Notes: generated from the sequence alone by a model not told the origin. DNA of 64,000 nt from Arthrobacter sp. StoSoilB20 (GCF_019977295.1 NZ_AP024651.1:4030001-4094000); one strand, 5' to 3'. Shown: positions 51,013-61,627, numbered from the stretch's first letter. Program-made: numbers and translations.

Positions 51013-53670
51013 TTACTTCCTGCGGACCGTGAGTCCCGCACCCGCCGGCATGCCGCCGTCGGGACCTGCCAGCGCTTCGAGCCCCTCAATGGTGAGTTCG
51101 TCGAGATCAGCTGCGGTGTCCACCAGCACGGTATCTCCGTCGCTGATTTCACCGGCAAGGATCTCCTTGGCCAGGCGGTCACCGATCTCGCGCTGCACCA
51201 GGCGGCGAAGAGGCCGGGCGCCGTACGCGGGATCGAATCCGGACATAGCCAACCATGCCCTGGCTCCGTCCGAAACCTCGAGGCTCAAGCGGCGATCACG
51301 GAGCCGGTTGCTCAGCTCGGCAACGTGCAGTTCCACGATCCTGGCCAGCTCTTCCACATTCAGGGGATCGAACAGCACGATCTCATCCAGGCGGTTCAAG
51401 AATTCCGGCTTGAACGATGCCTGCACCACTGCCATGACTGCATCACGCTTTGCCTTGGCATCCATGCCCGGGTCCACCAGGAACTGGCTTCCGGAGTTGG
51501 ACGTGAGCACCAAAATGGTGTTGCGGAAGTCCACGGTGCGGCCTTGGCCGTCGGTGAGGCGGCCGTCGTCGAGGACCTGCAGGAGGATGTCGAAGACCTC
51601 GGGGTGGGCCTTCTCCACTTCGTCCAAAAGCACCACGGAGTACGGCCTGCGCCGGACTGCCTCGGTGAGCTGGCCGCCTTCTTCGTAGCCGACGTATCCC
51701 GGAGGAGCACCCACCAGGCGGGCCACTGAGTGCTTCTCGCTGTACTCGGACATGTCGATCCGGATCATGGCGCGTTCGTCGTCAAAGAGGAAGTCCGCCA
51801 GGGCCTTGGCCAGCTCGGTCTTACCGACGCCGGTGGGTCCCAGGAACAGGAAGGAACCCGTGGGTCGGTTGGGATCGCTGATGCCGGCACGGGCCCGGCG
51901 CACGGCATCGGACACAGCCTGCACAGCCTTGCTCTGTCCGATCAGGCGCTTTCCGAGTTCTTCTTCCATGTGCAGCAGCTTCTGCGATTCCCCTTGCAGC
52001 ATGCGTCCGGCGGGGATGCCGGTCCACGCGGAAATCACCTCGGCAATATCGTCAGCAGTCACGTCTTCAGCAACCATCAACTCAGGCTTTGAGTCACTCC
52101 GGGCCGACTCCTCCTCAGCGGCTGCGCTCAACTCACGTTCAAGAGCGGGCAGTTCCCCGTAGAGGATCCGCGATGCCGATTCCAGGTCACCTTCCCGCTG
52201 GGACTTATCCGCGGCAGAACGCAGTTCGTCGATCTTGGCCTTGAGGTCACCTACCCGGTTGAGTCCGGCCTTCTCCGCTTCCCAGCGCGCATTCAAAGCG
52301 CTGAGTTCTTCGTTCTTGTCCGCTTTGTCGGCACGCAGGGCAGCCAGCCGTTCTACGGATGCAGGATCCGTTTCACCTTGAAGGGCCAGTTCTTCCATGG
52401 TCAAACGGTCCACGGCGCGGCGAAGCTGGTCGATCTCCTCCGGTGCGGAGTCGATCTCCATGCGAAGCCGGGATGCTGCCTCGTCCACAAGGTCGATGGC
52501 CTTATCAGGAAGCTGCCGTCCCGAGATGTAGCGGTTCGACAACGTTGCGGCCGCCACCAACGCCGAGTCCGCGATAGCTACTTTATGGTGTGCCTCGTAG
52601 CGTTCCTTCAGGCCGCGAAGGATGCCAATGGTGTCCTCCACGCTGGGCTCGCCGACGTAGACCTGTTGGAAGCGCCGCTCAAGGGCGGGGTCCTTCTCAA
52701 TGTTTTCCCGGTACTCGTCCAAGGTAGTGGCACCGATGAGGCGCAATTCGCCACGGGCCAGCATGGGTTTGAGCATGTTGCCCGCATCCATTGCACTCTC
52801 GCCTGTGGCGCCGGCGCCGACTACCGTGTGGATCTCATCGATGAACGTAACGATTTGTCCGTTGGAGTTCTTGATCTCCTCCAAGACGGCCTTCAGGCGT
52901 TCCTCAAATTCGCCGCGATACTTCGCCCCGGCCACCATGGAAGCGAGGTCCAAAGCAATAAGCGTCTTTCCGCGCAGGCTCTCCGGGACGTCGCCGGCCA
53001 CCATGCGTTGGGCGAGCCCCTCGACGACGGCCGTCTTGCCAACGCCGGGCTCACCAATGAGTACAGGATTGTTCTTGGTTCGGCGGCTCAGCACCTGAAC
53101 GACGCGGCGGATCTCGCTGTCACGCCCGATGACCGGGTCCAGCTTGCCTGAGCGCGCCACCGCAGTGAGGTCGGTGCCGAACTTTTCGAGCGCCTGGAAG
53201 GTGTTTTCCGGGTCCGGCGAGTTGACGTTCCTGTCGCCGCGGACACCCGGCAGTGCGGCGAGCAGCGCCTCATGGGAGGCGCCGGCGTCGCGCATCAGCT
53301 TCCCCACCGCATCACTTCCGGCCGAAAGACCCAGCAGCAGATGTTCAGTGGAGACGAAGGAGTCGCCGAGCTTGTCGGCCTCGTTCTGGGCAGCCTGGAT
53401 GGCCAGCACCGATTGGCGTGACATTTGGGCCTGCTGGACGGAACTTCCCGAAGACGACGGAAGCGCCTTGATGGCCGAGCTGGCCTGCACACTCACGGCA
53501 TCCGGGTCCGCGCCGGTAGCGCGCAGCAGTGCCACGGCAACACCTTCACGCTGGTCCATCAGCGCCTTCAACAGGTGAGCGGGCTCCAACTGCGGGTTGC
53601 CCGCCGTCGAGGCATTCATGGCGGCCGCAGAAAGGGCCTCCTGGCTTTTGGTGGTGAATTTGACGTCCAA
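51013..53670 (-). CDS. clpB: ATP-dependent disaggregase ClpB
   Basis: An 885-residue Hsp100 chaperone that pulls apart aggregated protein together with DnaK. The N domain spans 1-150. The first AAA domain has [13 protein letters not shown] (near 210) and [12 protein letters not shown] coiled middle domain covers about 410-530. The second AAA domain has [14 protein letters not shown] (near 615) and the typical [12 protein letters not shown]. The start is TTG at 53670, 5 nt after GGGAG; an earlier frame start is less fitting. A HAIR operator lies upstream, so HspR should repress it until heat stress. Confidence 0.96.
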   Translation of the reverse strand: MDVKFTTKSQEALSAAAMNASTAGNPQLEPAHLLKALMDQREGVAVALLRATGADPDAVSVQASSAIKALPSSSGSSVQQAQMSRQSVLAIQAAQNEADKLGDSFVSTEHLLLGLSAGSDAVGKLMRDAGASHEALLAALPGVRGDRNVNSPDPENTFQALEKFGTDLTAVARSGKLDPVIGRDSEIRRVVQVLSRRTKNNPVLIGEPGVGKTAVVEGLAQRMVAGDVPESLRGKTLIALDLASMVAGAKYRGEFEERLKAVLEEIKNSNGQIVTFIDEIHTVVGAGATGESAMDAGNMLKPMLARGELRLIGATTLDEYRENIEKDPALERRFQQVYVGEPSVEDTIGILRGLKERYEAHHKVAIADSALVAAATLSNRYISGRQLPDKAIDLVDEAASRLRMEIDSAPEEIDQLRRAVDRLTMEELALQGETDPASVERLAALRADKADKNEELSALNARWEAEKAGLNRVGDLKAKIDELRSAADKSQREGDLESASRILYGELPALERELSAAAEEESARSDSKPELMVAEDVTADDIAEVISAWTGIPAGRMLQGESQKLLHMEEELGKRLIGQSKAVQAVSDAVRRARAGISDPNRPTGSFLFLGPTGVGKTELAKALADFLFDDERAMIRIDMSEYSEKHSVARLVGAPPGYVGYEEGGQLTEAVRRRPYSVVLLDEVEKAHPEVFDILLQVLDDGRLTDGQGRTVDFRNTILVLTSNSGSQFLVDPGMDAKAKRDAVMAVVQASFKPEFLNRLDEIVLFDPLNVEELARIVELHVAELSNRLRDRRLSLEVSDGARAWLAMSGFDPAYGARPLRRLVQREIGDRLAKEILAGEISDGDTVLVDTAADLDELTIEGLEALAGPDGGMPAGAGLTVRRK

Positions 53671-53705
53671 AGAGTGCTCCCTTTCTGGAGTGGATCCAAT
53701 GCTTT

Positions 53706-53734
53706 CAAAGTTGAGTCTACTACGCTCAACTTTG
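53706..53734. promoter_or_regulatory. HAIR element (HspR operator) of clpB
   Basis: CAAAGTTGAG-N9-CTCAACTTTG is a 10-bp perfect inverted repeat. Its inner TTGAG-N9-CTCAA matches the HAIR consensus. It ends 36 bp before the clpB start. Confidence 0.88.
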
Positions 53735-53889
53735 ATTTTTGGTCCACTGGGTTCCATGTTTGCCCACGGCGAAACCAGTGTCCAGATAAAACCATGGCTA
53801 TGTGAATAACAGGGGTCTACGATCAGGCTGTGACCGGGCGGAACGGCCTTCCCGCAGGCTCGGCCAAAACTTCGAAAAAAGGAACCGAC

Positions 53890-54225
53890 ATGACAAAGTA
53901 CATGGTGCTTTACACTGCTCCTCAGTCCGCAGAATCGGCGATGCAGGACAGCTCACCGGAGTCGGCGTCGGAAGGCATGAAGGTCTGGATGGACTGGGCG
54001 GAAAAGGCCGGCGACGGCATTGTCGACCTTGGGACGCCCCTGGGTGGGGGTAAAGAGATCGGCACCTCCGGAGTCTCGGATTCGGCCGCCGACGTAGCCG
54101 GTTACACCATCCTTCAAGCCGACAGCATGGACGCCGCGTTGGCACTCCTTGAAGGGCATCCGCACCTGATGATGCCGGGAGCGTCCATCCAGGTTTATGA
54201 GGCGCTGGAGATCCCCGGGATGTAG
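53890..54225 (+). CDS. YCII-related protein
   Basis: A 111-residue protein of the YCII-like dimeric alpha/beta-barrel group: MTKYMVLYTAPQSAES, then WMDWAEKAGDGIVDLG and GYTILQADSMDAALALLEGH, ending PGASIQVYEALEI. The fold binds small molecules and the role is unknown. The ATG at 53890 follows AAGGAA by 6 nt; the frame upstream is open but unsupported. Confidence 0.85.
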   Translation: MTKYMVLYTAPQSAESAMQDSSPESASEGMKVWMDWAEKAGDGIVDLGTPLGGGKEIGTSGVSDSAADVAGYTILQADSMDAALALLEGHPHLMMPGASIQVYEALEIPGM

Positions 54226-54328
54226 GCAGCGCACCGGTTCCCGCCTGCCGCGACCGTACTCACGGGCGCGGAAGGCGGGAACGGGTGCAGACGCTCCGCA
54301 GGGCAAGAAACACCCGTAGGCTGTGGCC

Positions 54329-54946
54329 ATGGACACCATTTCAAGCCCGGAAGAACTCGAAGAACTCATAGGACTCCCCCTCGACCGCGTGCGGAAGAAG
54401 GTCCGTACTTCGCTCAGCGATTTCGATCGCCAATGGCTGGCGGCCAGCCCCTTTTGCGTGCTTTCAACGACCGATGCGCTGGGGCGGGTAGACGCCTCGC
54501 CCAAGGGAGACCCTGCCGGATTCATCCACGTCCTGGATGACCACACCGTTGCCATCCCGGAGCGCCCCGGGAACAGGCTCGCCTTCGGCTTCCACAACAT
54601 CCTGGAAAACCCGAATGTCGGCATCCTGTCCGTCGTCCCGGGAAGGACCGACACCCTGCGTATCAACGGTACGGCGCAGATTGTCCGGGATGCAGACTTC
54701 TTCGATCACATGGTGGTCAAGGGGCACCGGCCCCGCGCAGCCGTGGTGGTTTCCGTAGAGGAAGTGTTTACCCATTGCGGCAAGGCTTTCATGCGGAGTG
54801 GCCTATGGCAGCCCGAAACCTGGGATCCGGAAGGCCTGCCCAGCATCGCGGTCCTGGCCCAGACGTATACCCAACCCGGGACACCGCTGGAGGACCTGGA
54901 GTCCTACTACGGACCCTCCTACGCCGAGAGGATGTACAAGGACTGA
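54329..54946 (+). CDS. Pyridoxamine-5'-phosphate oxidase-like FMN protein
   Basis: A 205-residue PPOX-type flavin protein. It has ASPFCVLSTTDALGRVDASPKG with the FMN-binding core, FGFHNILENPNVGILSVVPG and FTHCGKAFMRSGLW. This resembles the MSMEG_1061-type FMN-dependent subfamily rather than PdxH. GTG 54323 lies two codons upstream as an alternative start. It stands alone, convergent with the mod operon. Confidence 0.82.
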   Translation: MDTISSPEELEELIGLPLDRVRKKVRTSLSDFDRQWLAASPFCVLSTTDALGRVDASPKGDPAGFIHVLDDHTVAIPERPGNRLAFGFHNILENPNVGILSVVPGRTDTLRINGTAQIVRDADFFDHMVVKGHRPRAAVVVSVEEVFTHCGKAFMRSGLWQPETWDPEGLPSIAVLAQTYTQPGTPLEDLESYYGPSYAERMYKD

Positions 54947-54996
54947 CCGGCACCGGAGGGGCAGCAGCCCCCAGGCACCGGACCGGGCAGCAGCCC

Positions 54997-56091
54997 TCAG
55001 GAGGGGTACACCGAGACCAGCGCGGACTTGACCACAAACCTCACGTCCATGCCCGGCACCAGGCCCAAATCGGCAGAGGCTGCCGGGGTGATATCGGCCG
55101 AAAGGGACTGTTCCGATGCGCCTGAGCGTGCACGCACACGGATCTGGTCGCCGTGCGGCTCGAGGTCCGTGATGACCACAGGGAAGGAGTTGCGGGGACT
55201 TCCGTGCACCTCGCCCGGAAAAACGGAAACGCTCGACGGCGGGAAGGCGGCCACGCCTGCCTGACCGGGCAAGGGTGACCAGTCAGGATCGTGCCGGCCC
55301 GCGAAAACCCGGCCATCCGGCGTCGTAATTCCCTCGCTGGTGAGGGTGCCCGTGACCAGGTTGAGGCCGGCCAATCCGGCGGCAAAGTGGCTTCTCGGCC
55401 GTTCGAGGACCTGCCGGGTTGGCCCTGCCTCGGCGATCCGGCCGTTGTCCACCACGATGACGCGATCGGCCAGCATGTAGGCATCCAGGACGTCGTGCGT
55501 AACGATGATGGCCTTGCGGTCCTGCAGCACCCTTTTGAGCACTCGACGCAGCAGCGGAGCGGCGTGGATGTCCAGCGCGGCCATGGGCTCGTCCAGGAGG
55601 AGCAGTTCAGGCTCAGCAGCGAGGGCCCGGGCCACGGCAACCCGTTGGGCTTGTCCGCCCGATAGTTGAGCTGGCCGCCGGCCGGCAAGCGGCAGTGCCT
55701 CCACCTCGGCCAGCCAGTGCTTGGCAGTTTCCCGGGCCGCCCGTTTGGAAGCACCCACACTGCGCGGCCCGAACGCCACGTTGTCCAACGCGTTCAGGTG
55801 GGGAAACAGGAGTGCTTCCTGGGCCAGCAAGGCGGTGCCCCTGAGGTGCGGCGGGCTCCACAGGCGGGTTCCGCCGTCGAGGTTGAACAACGTCCTGAGG
55901 CTGTCTCCGTTGGCCGCCGCGCCCATTGTGGCTGTTCCGGCGTCCGGCCGCAGCAAGCCGGCGATGATCCCCAGGAGAGTGGACTTGCCTGCGCCATTGG
56001 GCCCAAGGATGGCAACGGTCTCGCCGTCGGCAAGACTGAGCCGCAGATCAAAGTTCCTGGCATTGAGGCTGGCATGGAATTCGAAGCTCAT
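54997..56091 (-). CDS. modC: Molybdate ABC transporter ATPase
   Basis: A 364-residue ATPase energising molybdate import. Walker A is [12 protein letters not shown] (near 33), the signature [15 protein letters not shown] near 137 and Walker [13 protein letters not shown] near 158. The C-terminal TOBE/Mop-type domain starts near 285. It overlaps modB by 4 bp and is the last gene of the operon regulator-modA-modB-modC. Confidence 0.94.
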   Translation of the reverse strand: MSFEFHASLNARNFDLRLSLADGETVAILGPNGAGKSTLLGIIAGLLRPDAGTATMGAAANGDSLRTLFNLDGGTRLWSPPHLRGTALLAQEALLFPHLNALDNVAFGPRSVGASKRAARETAKHWLAEVEALPLAGRRPAQLSGGQAQRVAVARALAAEPELLLLDEPMAALDIHAAPLLRRVLKRVLQDRKAIIVTHDVLDAYMLADRVIVVDNGRIAEAGPTRQVLERPRSHFAAGLAGLNLVTGTLTSEGITTPDGRVFAGRHDPDWSPLPGQAGVAAFPPSSVSVFPGEVHGSPRNSFPVVITDLEPHGDQIRVRARSGASEQSLSADITPAASADLGLVPGMDVRFVVKSALVSVYPS

Positions 56092-56903
56092 GGCTGGACC
56101 TCCACGGACTTGTTGCGCTGCCTGCGGCCGTAACTGAGCCCCACCACAGCAACCGCAACCGCCACCAGGACCAAGGACAATGCGACGGCGGCATCGGCGT
56201 CGGTCTCACGCTGCAGATAGATTTCCAACGGCAACGTCCTGGTTACCCCCTCCAGGCTTCCCGCGAAGGTCAATGTGGCACCAAACTCGCCCAGGCTGCG
56301 CGCGAAGGACAAGACAGCACCGGACGCCAGGCCTGGCAAAACCAGTGGAAGGGTGACACGACGAAGAACTGTTGTGGGCCGGGCTCCGAGCGTGGCTGCC
56401 ACCGCTTCGTACTTGTTTCCGGCCGATCGCAGCGCGCCTTCCAAACTGACCACCAGGAAGGGCAAGGCCACGAAGGTCTGTGCCAGGACCACCGCCGTGG
56501 TGGAAAACGCGATCTGGATCCCCGCCGCCTCCAACGATTTACCCAAAAGCCCCTGCCGCCCAAACGTGTAGAGGAGCGCAATGCCTCCGACGACCGGCGG
56601 AAGAACCAGCGGCAGGAGGACAAATGCCCTGAGCAACCGCTGACCGGGAAAGTCTCCGCGTGCCAGCACCAACGCCAGGGGCACTCCCAGCACGATGCAG
56701 AGCACGGTACTCGCAGCCGAGGTTCGCAGACTCAAACCCAGCGCCGCCAACGAGGATTCGGAGGTGATGAGGGGAACGAACTGCGGCCAGTTAACCTTGG
56801 CCAGCATCGCCACCAGTGGAAGGACCACCAGCAATCCCCCGACTCCGGCGATGACAAAGACCCACGACGGGATGCCGTGGTAACCGGAGCCGATGCGTTT
56901 CAT
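56088..56903 (-). CDS. modB: Molybdate ABC transporter permease
   Basis: A 271-residue inner-membrane permease with five to six helices and the EAA loop [21 protein letters not shown]. Together with ModC and ModA it imports molybdate. The start at 56903 has GGGGGA before it; the upstream open frame reads into modA sequence and is not credible. It lies 13 bp after the modA stop. Confidence 0.94.
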   Translation of the reverse strand: MKRIGSGYHGIPSWVFVIAGVGGLLVVLPLVAMLAKVNWPQFVPLITSESSLAALGLSLRTSAASTVLCIVLGVPLALVLARGDFPGQRLLRAFVLLPLVLPPVVGGIALLYTFGRQGLLGKSLEAAGIQIAFSTTAVVLAQTFVALPFLVVSLEGALRSAGNKYEAVAATLGARPTTVLRRVTLPLVLPGLASGAVLSFARSLGEFGATLTFAGSLEGVTRTLPLEIYLQRETDADAAVALSLVLVAVAVAVVGLSYGRRQRNKSVEVQP

Positions 56904-56916
56904 CACAATCCCCCGG

Positions 56917-57723
56917 TTACGGAGCGCCGAAGCCGGCGTCGGCAAGGATCTTCCTGCCGTCGTTGCCTGTGACCATGGCAATGAAGGCAGCGGCCAGTTC
57001 CTTGTTCTTGCTGGTACCTACGGTGGCGATCGGGTAGGTATTGACGGCCTTGTCCGATTCCGGGAAGGGGATGCCCTTGACCTTGTTCCCCGCTCCCTTG
57101 ACGTCCGTGACGTAAACCAAGCCCGCATCGGCTTCCTGGGAGGTGACTTTGCCCAGGACGTCGGTAACGGATGATTCTTCACTGACGGGGCTCAGGGTAA
57201 TACCGGCAGCTTTCTCGACCACGTCCGCAGCTGCGCCGCAAGGAACCTGGTTGGCGCACGTCACCACTTTGACGCCCGGTTTGGCCAGGTCGGCAAAAGA
57301 AGAGATCGACGCCGGATTGCCGGGTGGGACGGCAATCTCCAGCACGTTGGTGGCAAAGTTCTGGGCGGTGCCGTCCACGAGCTGGGCGTCTGCAAGCTTG
57401 GTCATGTTCTTGGTGTCGGCGGAGGCAAAGACGTCGGCGGGGGCGCCCTGGGTAATCTGCGTGACCAAGTCCGAGGAACCGGCGAAGCTTAGATTGACCT
57501 TGGTTCCAGGGTTCCCGGCCTCAAAGTCCTCGGCCAATTGAGTGAACGTCGTTTTCAGGGATGCCGCTGCGAAAACAGTGATCTCGCCCGACAGCTGGGA
57601 CGAGGCACCGGCTGAGGGGGCCGCAGGTGTTGACGTGTCCGCTGCACAGCCTGCGAGGCCCGTTGTGAGGGCGCCGGCAAGCAACAGTGCTGTAAATCTG
57701 GGGCGATGACCGGTGATGCTCAT
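56917..57723 (-). CDS. modA: Molybdate-binding lipoprotein
   Basis: A 268-residue periplasmic-type binding protein with lipobox TGLAGCAAD, hence membrane-anchored. Oxyanion-binding segments are [10 protein letters not shown] and [20 protein letters not shown], and [11 protein letters not shown] lies near 200. The start overlaps the stop of the HTH-Mop regulator by 4 bp. It delivers molybdate to ModBC for molybdenum-cofactor enzymes. Confidence 0.94.
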   Translation of the reverse strand: MSITGHRPRFTALLLAGALTTGLAGCAADTSTPAAPSAGASSQLSGEITVFAAASLKTTFTQLAEDFEAGNPGTKVNLSFAGSSDLVTQITQGAPADVFASADTKNMTKLADAQLVDGTAQNFATNVLEIAVPPGNPASISSFADLAKPGVKVVTCANQVPCGAAADVVEKAAGITLSPVSEESSVTDVLGKVTSQEADAGLVYVTDVKGAGNKVKGIPFPESDKAVNTYPIATVGTSKNKELAAAFIAMVTGNDGRKILADAGFGAP

Positions 57724-58130
57724 ATGATGCTCTTTCCCTGGGGAGTCTCGATGATGACGGTGGTGGCCTTGACCACGGCGGTGGCTACCGAACCGAGCTC
57801 CAGCCCGAGGTCCCTCACGGCTTCACTGCTCATGAGTGACACCACCCGGAACGGGCCGCATTGAAGCTCCACCTGCGCCATGACCTTGTCAGCCGTGATC
57901 CCCGTGACCAAACCGACGAAGCGGTTTCGGGCCGAACTTCCAACCCGGGCGGGGTCATCCGGGAGATGGGACTGGTCGCGGGCAAGAGTTGCGAGTTCCA
58001 GGCCATCCACGGCAAGACGCCCGGCCGGATCCTTCTGCGCCGTCAGCGTTCCGTTCTCAGTCCAGCGCCTGACGGTGTCGTCACTGACACCCAGAAAGCG
58101 GGCGGCCTCGGAAATTCGTATTTGCGGCAT
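57720..58130 (-). CDS. HTH plus Mop-domain molybdate-responsive regulator
   Basis: A 136-residue protein. Residues 1-60 form a MerR/excisionase-like HTH (IRISEAARFLGVSDDTVRRW). Residues about 65-136 are a single Mop/TOBE domain that binds molybdate (ARNRFVGLVTGITADKVMAQV). It is smaller than ModE and lacks ModE's wing and second Mop domain. As the first gene of the mod operon, overlapping modA, it is likely an autoregulator of molybdate uptake. Confidence 0.85.
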   Translation of the reverse strand: MPQIRISEAARFLGVSDDTVRRWTENGTLTAQKDPAGRLAVDGLELATLARDQSHLPDDPARVGSSARNRFVGLVTGITADKVMAQVELQCGPFRVVSLMSSEAVRDLGLELGSVATAVVKATTVIIETPQGKSII

Positions 58131-58218
58131 GGGATCAGTGTAGTTCCGTAAATGCGTCTGGATGGGGCTGGTTTGTCCGCAAACCGAATATTACTAAAAC
58201 CGTAACCAGGCGGCACCC

Positions 58219-58306
58219 GCGCAGCGGCACCGACGGGAGGCGCCGCCGCGCAGCGGCACCGACGGGAGGCGCCGCCGCGCAGCGGCACCGACGGGAGGCG
58301 CCGCCG
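58219..58306. repeat. Three tandem 29-bp GC-rich repeats
   Basis: GCAGCGGCACCGACGG recurs at 58221, 58250 and 58279, each followed by GAGGCGCCGCCG, giving exact 29-bp spacing. It lies in the 389-bp gap between the mod regulator and the FAD oxidoreductase; the rest of the gap shows no gene. Confidence 0.9.
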
Positions 58307-58519
58307 TCGTCGTTCTCGTCGTCCCCGACGCACTCCTTTGGCGTCACCGGGGCACCAGTTTCCGCGCGAGGCACCCGTCAGCACCGGTGCGATTTGCGCG
58401 ACCGGGCGCGCCGCCGTCGTCGAACTCTTCCTCAGCGGGGCACCGTTGGCTCTGGCCCCAAGGGACCCGCCGCCGTACCCTGTTCTAGGGAGAGAGTCTT
58501 AGGCGCGAAGGAGCGTCCC

Positions 58520-59854
58520 ATGGAATGGATTCGTCCGGCCAACCCCAGCTATGACGAGGCCCGGAAACTCTTCAATGCGATGATCGACCGCAAACCGGCT
58601 GTCATCGCCAAATGCTCCGATCCCGCCGAAGTGGCTGAAGCCCTCAGCTATGCGCACAACCACAACCTGGACGTTGCAGTGAGGTCCGGCGGGCATTCCG
58701 TGGCGGGCATGTCCACCAACGACGACGGGCTGGTGATCGACGTCCGTCCCATGAAGTCCATCAGCATCAACACCGAAGCGAAGACTGCCACCGCAGGTGC
58801 CGGACTCACGTGGGGCGAGTTCGACCGGGCAACCCAGCAATATGGCCTGGCCGTTACCGGCGGCCGCGCCTCAACCACGGGTGTTTCCGGATTTACGTTG
58901 GGCGGGGGCTCGGGATGGCTGGAGCGCTCCTACGGTTTCGCCTGCGACAACCTGCTCTCCGTGGACCTTGTCACAGCGTCCGGGGATCGGGTGACCGCCA
59001 GTCCGGGAGAGAACCCGGAGCTGTTCTGGGGACTCCACGGTGGCGGAGGCAACTTCGGTGTCGCAACTTCCTTGACCTTCAAACTGCACGATCTTGGGCC
59101 AACAGTCATGGCCGGCCTGATGCTGTTCCCGGGCGGGGATGCCGCTGACGTGTCCCGTGCCTACCGGCAGATCGCCCTTGACGCTCCCGACGCAGTCGGC
59201 ACCGCACTCGTCTTTCTCACAGCCCCTCCGGAAGAGTTCATTCCCGAAGACATGGTGGGCAAACTGGCCGTCGGCATGGCCTACCTCTACGCGGGAGACG
59301 TTGAGTCGGGCGAAGAACATGCCCGGCCTTTCAAAGAGTTGGGGCCCGCCGTGGACCTGGTCTCTCCCATGGGTTATGCGGACTTCCAGTGCATGATCGA
59401 CGACCCTCCGGATCTCTACAACTACTGGAGCGCCGACTATCACAACAAGCTCACTGATGATGCGCTGGATCTCCTGGTGGACTCGGCGCAGCGGCTGCCG
59501 GGCCCGAATTCCCAACAGTTGGTGGTGCGCTGGGGAGGAGCAGTGGGCGGCCCCGCAGCGGCGAACACACCGTTGCAGCATCGAGGCGCAGAGTGGGTCA
59601 GTCACCCCTTCGGCCTGTCCGCAACCCAGGAGGGTGGGCTGGAAGCCAAAGCCTGGGTCAAGCAGTTCCGACAGGACATAGCCCCGCACACTACGGGCGG
59701 GGTGTGGCTGAACTTCATCGGCGACGAAGGCCAGGACAGGATCATGGCTGCCTACGGCGAACAGAACTATCGCAGGCTCTCCCTGGTCAAGCGCGAATTC
59801 GATCCCGACAACGTGTTCCGCGGCAACCAGAACATCCTGCCCGCCCAGCACTGA
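58520..59854 (+). CDS. FAD-linked oxidase of the berberine-bridge type
   Basis: A 444-residue flavoprotein. The FAD-binding PP-loop VAVRSGGHSVAG (near 55-66) carries the His commonly bonded to FAD. GFTLGGGSGWLERSYGFACDN (near 130) has the region where a second covalent Cys link may occur. The C-terminal BBE motif FDPDNVFRGNQNI is intact. Such enzymes oxidise sugars, alcohols or secondary metabolites. AAGGAG stands 7 nt before ATG 58520. No signal peptide is seen. Substrate unknown. Confidence 0.88.
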   Translation: MEWIRPANPSYDEARKLFNAMIDRKPAVIAKCSDPAEVAEALSYAHNHNLDVAVRSGGHSVAGMSTNDDGLVIDVRPMKSISINTEAKTATAGAGLTWGEFDRATQQYGLAVTGGRASTTGVSGFTLGGGSGWLERSYGFACDNLLSVDLVTASGDRVTASPGENPELFWGLHGGGGNFGVATSLTFKLHDLGPTVMAGLMLFPGGDAADVSRAYRQIALDAPDAVGTALVFLTAPPEEFIPEDMVGKLAVGMAYLYAGDVESGEEHARPFKELGPAVDLVSPMGYADFQCMIDDPPDLYNYWSADYHNKLTDDALDLLVDSAQRLPGPNSQQLVVRWGGAVGGPAAANTPLQHRGAEWVSHPFGLSATQEGGLEAKAWVKQFRQDIAPHTTGGVWLNFIGDEGQDRIMAAYGEQNYRRLSLVKREFDPDNVFRGNQNILPAQH

Positions 59855-59865
59855 GAACCCTACGC

Positions 59866-59963
59866 TCCTTCCCAGTTGCCGTGAACAGTTCGGACAGTGA
59901 AGCCCGGATTTCCGGGGCGGCAGCACGGCGGTAGACGTCCCGATGGCCGGCAACTGGGAAGGA
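59866..59963. repeat. 16-bp inverted repeats flanking 66 bp
   Basis: TCCTTCCCAGTTGCCG (59866-59881) has its exact reverse complement at 59948-59963. The 66 bp between include a smaller CCCGGA/TCCGGG hairpin. The pair fills the gap between the FAD oxidase and HD-domain genes. It could be a small non-autonomous element or a structured RNA. Confidence 0.7.
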
Positions 59964-59986
59964 TCACTTGGGATTACACTTTGGCA

Positions 59987-60856
59987 ATGGCCGTCTACAT
60001 TGATCCGCCCCTATGGCCCGCGCATGGGACCGTTTTTTCGCATCTGGTATCGGATTCAACCCTGGATGAGCTTCATGCGTTCGCCGCCGCTGCCGGAATT
60101 CCGGAAAGGGCCTTCGACGGCGATCACTACGACGTCCCCGAACGCCGCTACGATGACCTCGTCCTCGCCGGTGCCATACCCGTTGAGGCCCGGATCCTGG
60201 TCCGCAAACTCATAGCGAGCGGCCTGCGGATTCCGGCGCGCGAACGGAGCAAAGCCCTCACAGTCCCTTTGATGGAGCGGTGGAACAGCATTCTTCCCGG
60301 CCACGAGGAGTTGGGGCTGGAACTATTGGAACGCTGGGGTGAGGACGGCAGGAAATACCACAGCCGCACCCACCTCCTGGCAGTTCTTGAGGCCCTCGAC
60401 CTCCTGACCGAACCCGCCGTACCTGCCCGTACCGTCTCCCTGGCAGCCTGGTTCCACGACGCCGTGTATGAGGGAGTCGCCGGCCAGGACGAGGAAGACT
60501 CAGCCGTGCTGGCGGAGGATCGCCTCACGGCTGCCGGTCTACCCCCTGACGATGTGGCCGAGGTAGCGCGGCTTGTCCGGCTCACCTCCAACCACTCTCC
60601 GGAAGCGGATGACCATGCCGGGGCGCTCCTCTGCGACGCCGACCTCTCCGTACTTGGCGGCGACCAGCAAGCCTATGCGCGCTACCTGGCCGCCGTCCGC
60701 GAAGACTACGCCCACGTCAGCGACGACGACTTCGCGAAGGGGCGCGCCGCCGTCGTGCGTCACCTCCTGAACCTGGAACCGCTGTTCCATGGGGAACGAG
60801 CCAAAGGGCTCTGGCTCGACGCCGCGCGGCGCAACCTCACGGCGGAACTCGCGTGA
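59987..60856 (+). CDS. DUF4031 plus HD-domain protein
   Basis: A 289-residue protein. The N-terminal 85 residues match DUF4031 (VYIDPPLWPAHGTVFSHLVSD and DHYDVPERRYDDLV). The C-terminal part resembles an HD-type hydrolase domain: HSRTHLLAVLEALD (near 123) and the metal site AAWFHDAVYEG (near 150). It may be a nucleotide or phosphate-ester hydrolase; the substrate is unknown. It overlaps the comB-like gene by 4 bp (GTGA). Confidence 0.8.
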   Translation: MAVYIDPPLWPAHGTVFSHLVSDSTLDELHAFAAAAGIPERAFDGDHYDVPERRYDDLVLAGAIPVEARILVRKLIASGLRIPARERSKALTVPLMERWNSILPGHEELGLELLERWGEDGRKYHSRTHLLAVLEALDLLTEPAVPARTVSLAAWFHDAVYEGVAGQDEEDSAVLAEDRLTAAGLPPDDVAEVARLVRLTSNHSPEADDHAGALLCDADLSVLGGDQQAYARYLAAVREDYAHVSDDDFAKGRAAVVRHLLNLEPLFHGERAKGLWLDAARRNLTAELA

Positions 60857-61617
60857 GCGGTTCCCCGGATATGGCGGGGGTGCCGCAGCGGCAACTTCCG
60901 TACGCGGTCCGGTTTGAATGGGGGCTCGACGGCGCCCGTGCCGTAGTGCCCGGTGCGGACCTCGCGGTGGTGGTTGACGTCCTGTCCTTCACCACATGCG
61001 TCAGTGTTGCGGTTGACCGCGGGGCTGTGGTGTTTCCCTATCCTCATCGGGACGCATCAGCAATTGATTTTGCGGCTCATCATCAGGCTTTGCTCGCCGG
61101 GCCGAGGAACACCGAGAGCTTGAGCCTTTCCCCTTCCAGCCTCCGCAAGGCGGGCACGCTGGAGCGCGTGGTTCTCCCCTCCCCCAACGGTTCGACAATC
61201 AGCCATGAGCTTGCGGCATCGGCGCCCAAAGTAGTGGCTGTCTCACTCCGAAACGCCGCCGCAACGGCCCGCTGGGTCCACGCCGCCCTGCCCGCCGACG
61301 CCGTGATCGCCGTGATCGCAGCAGGTGAAAAGTGGACGGACGGTGGATTGCGGCCGTCGTTGGAGGATCAGCTCGGGGCGGGCGCGTTCATTGCCGGCCT
61401 CGCAGCCGCAGGTCGTCACAGCTTTTCACCCGAGGCTGAGATGGCTGCCGCGGCGTTCGGTGCTGCCGAACCCCGGCTGACAGAAGTACTGCAAGGCTGT
61501 TCCAGTGGACGGGAATTGATCGACGCCGGTTATGCCGGGGACGTCAGCATCGCGGCAGAGTTGGATGACAGTTCTGCGGTTGCCTTGCTGCTGAACGGTG
61601 CTTTTAGGACGCCCTAG
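60853..61617 (+). CDS. 2-Phosphosulfolactate phosphatase family (ComB-like)
   Basis: A 254-residue ComB-family protein: VVVDVLSFTTCVSVAVDRGA (near 37), VLPSPNGSTISH (near 112), IAAGEKWTDGGLRPSLED (near 153) and CSSGRELIDAGYAGDV (near 216). True ComB acts in coenzyme M synthesis, but bacterial relatives in actinobacteria have uncertain substrates, so no symbol is given. It starts with GTG inside the HD gene's stop, and the sialidase-like gene follows 10 bp later. Confidence 0.85.
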   Translation: MSGSPDMAGVPQRQLPYAVRFEWGLDGARAVVPGADLAVVVDVLSFTTCVSVAVDRGAVVFPYPHRDASAIDFAAHHQALLAGPRNTESLSLSPSSLRKAGTLERVVLPSPNGSTISHELAASAPKVVAVSLRNAAATARWVHAALPADAVIAVIAAGEKWTDGGLRPSLEDQLGAGAFIAGLAAAGRHSFSPEAEMAAAAFGAAEPRLTEVLQGCSSGRELIDAGYAGDVSIAAELDDSSAVALLLNGAFRTP

Positions 61618-61627
61618 ACTAGGAGGT

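Noticed and set aside
58131..58390. Small open frames over the 29-bp repeats
   Set aside because: Composition is repeat-driven Arg/Ala-rich sequence without ribosome sites.
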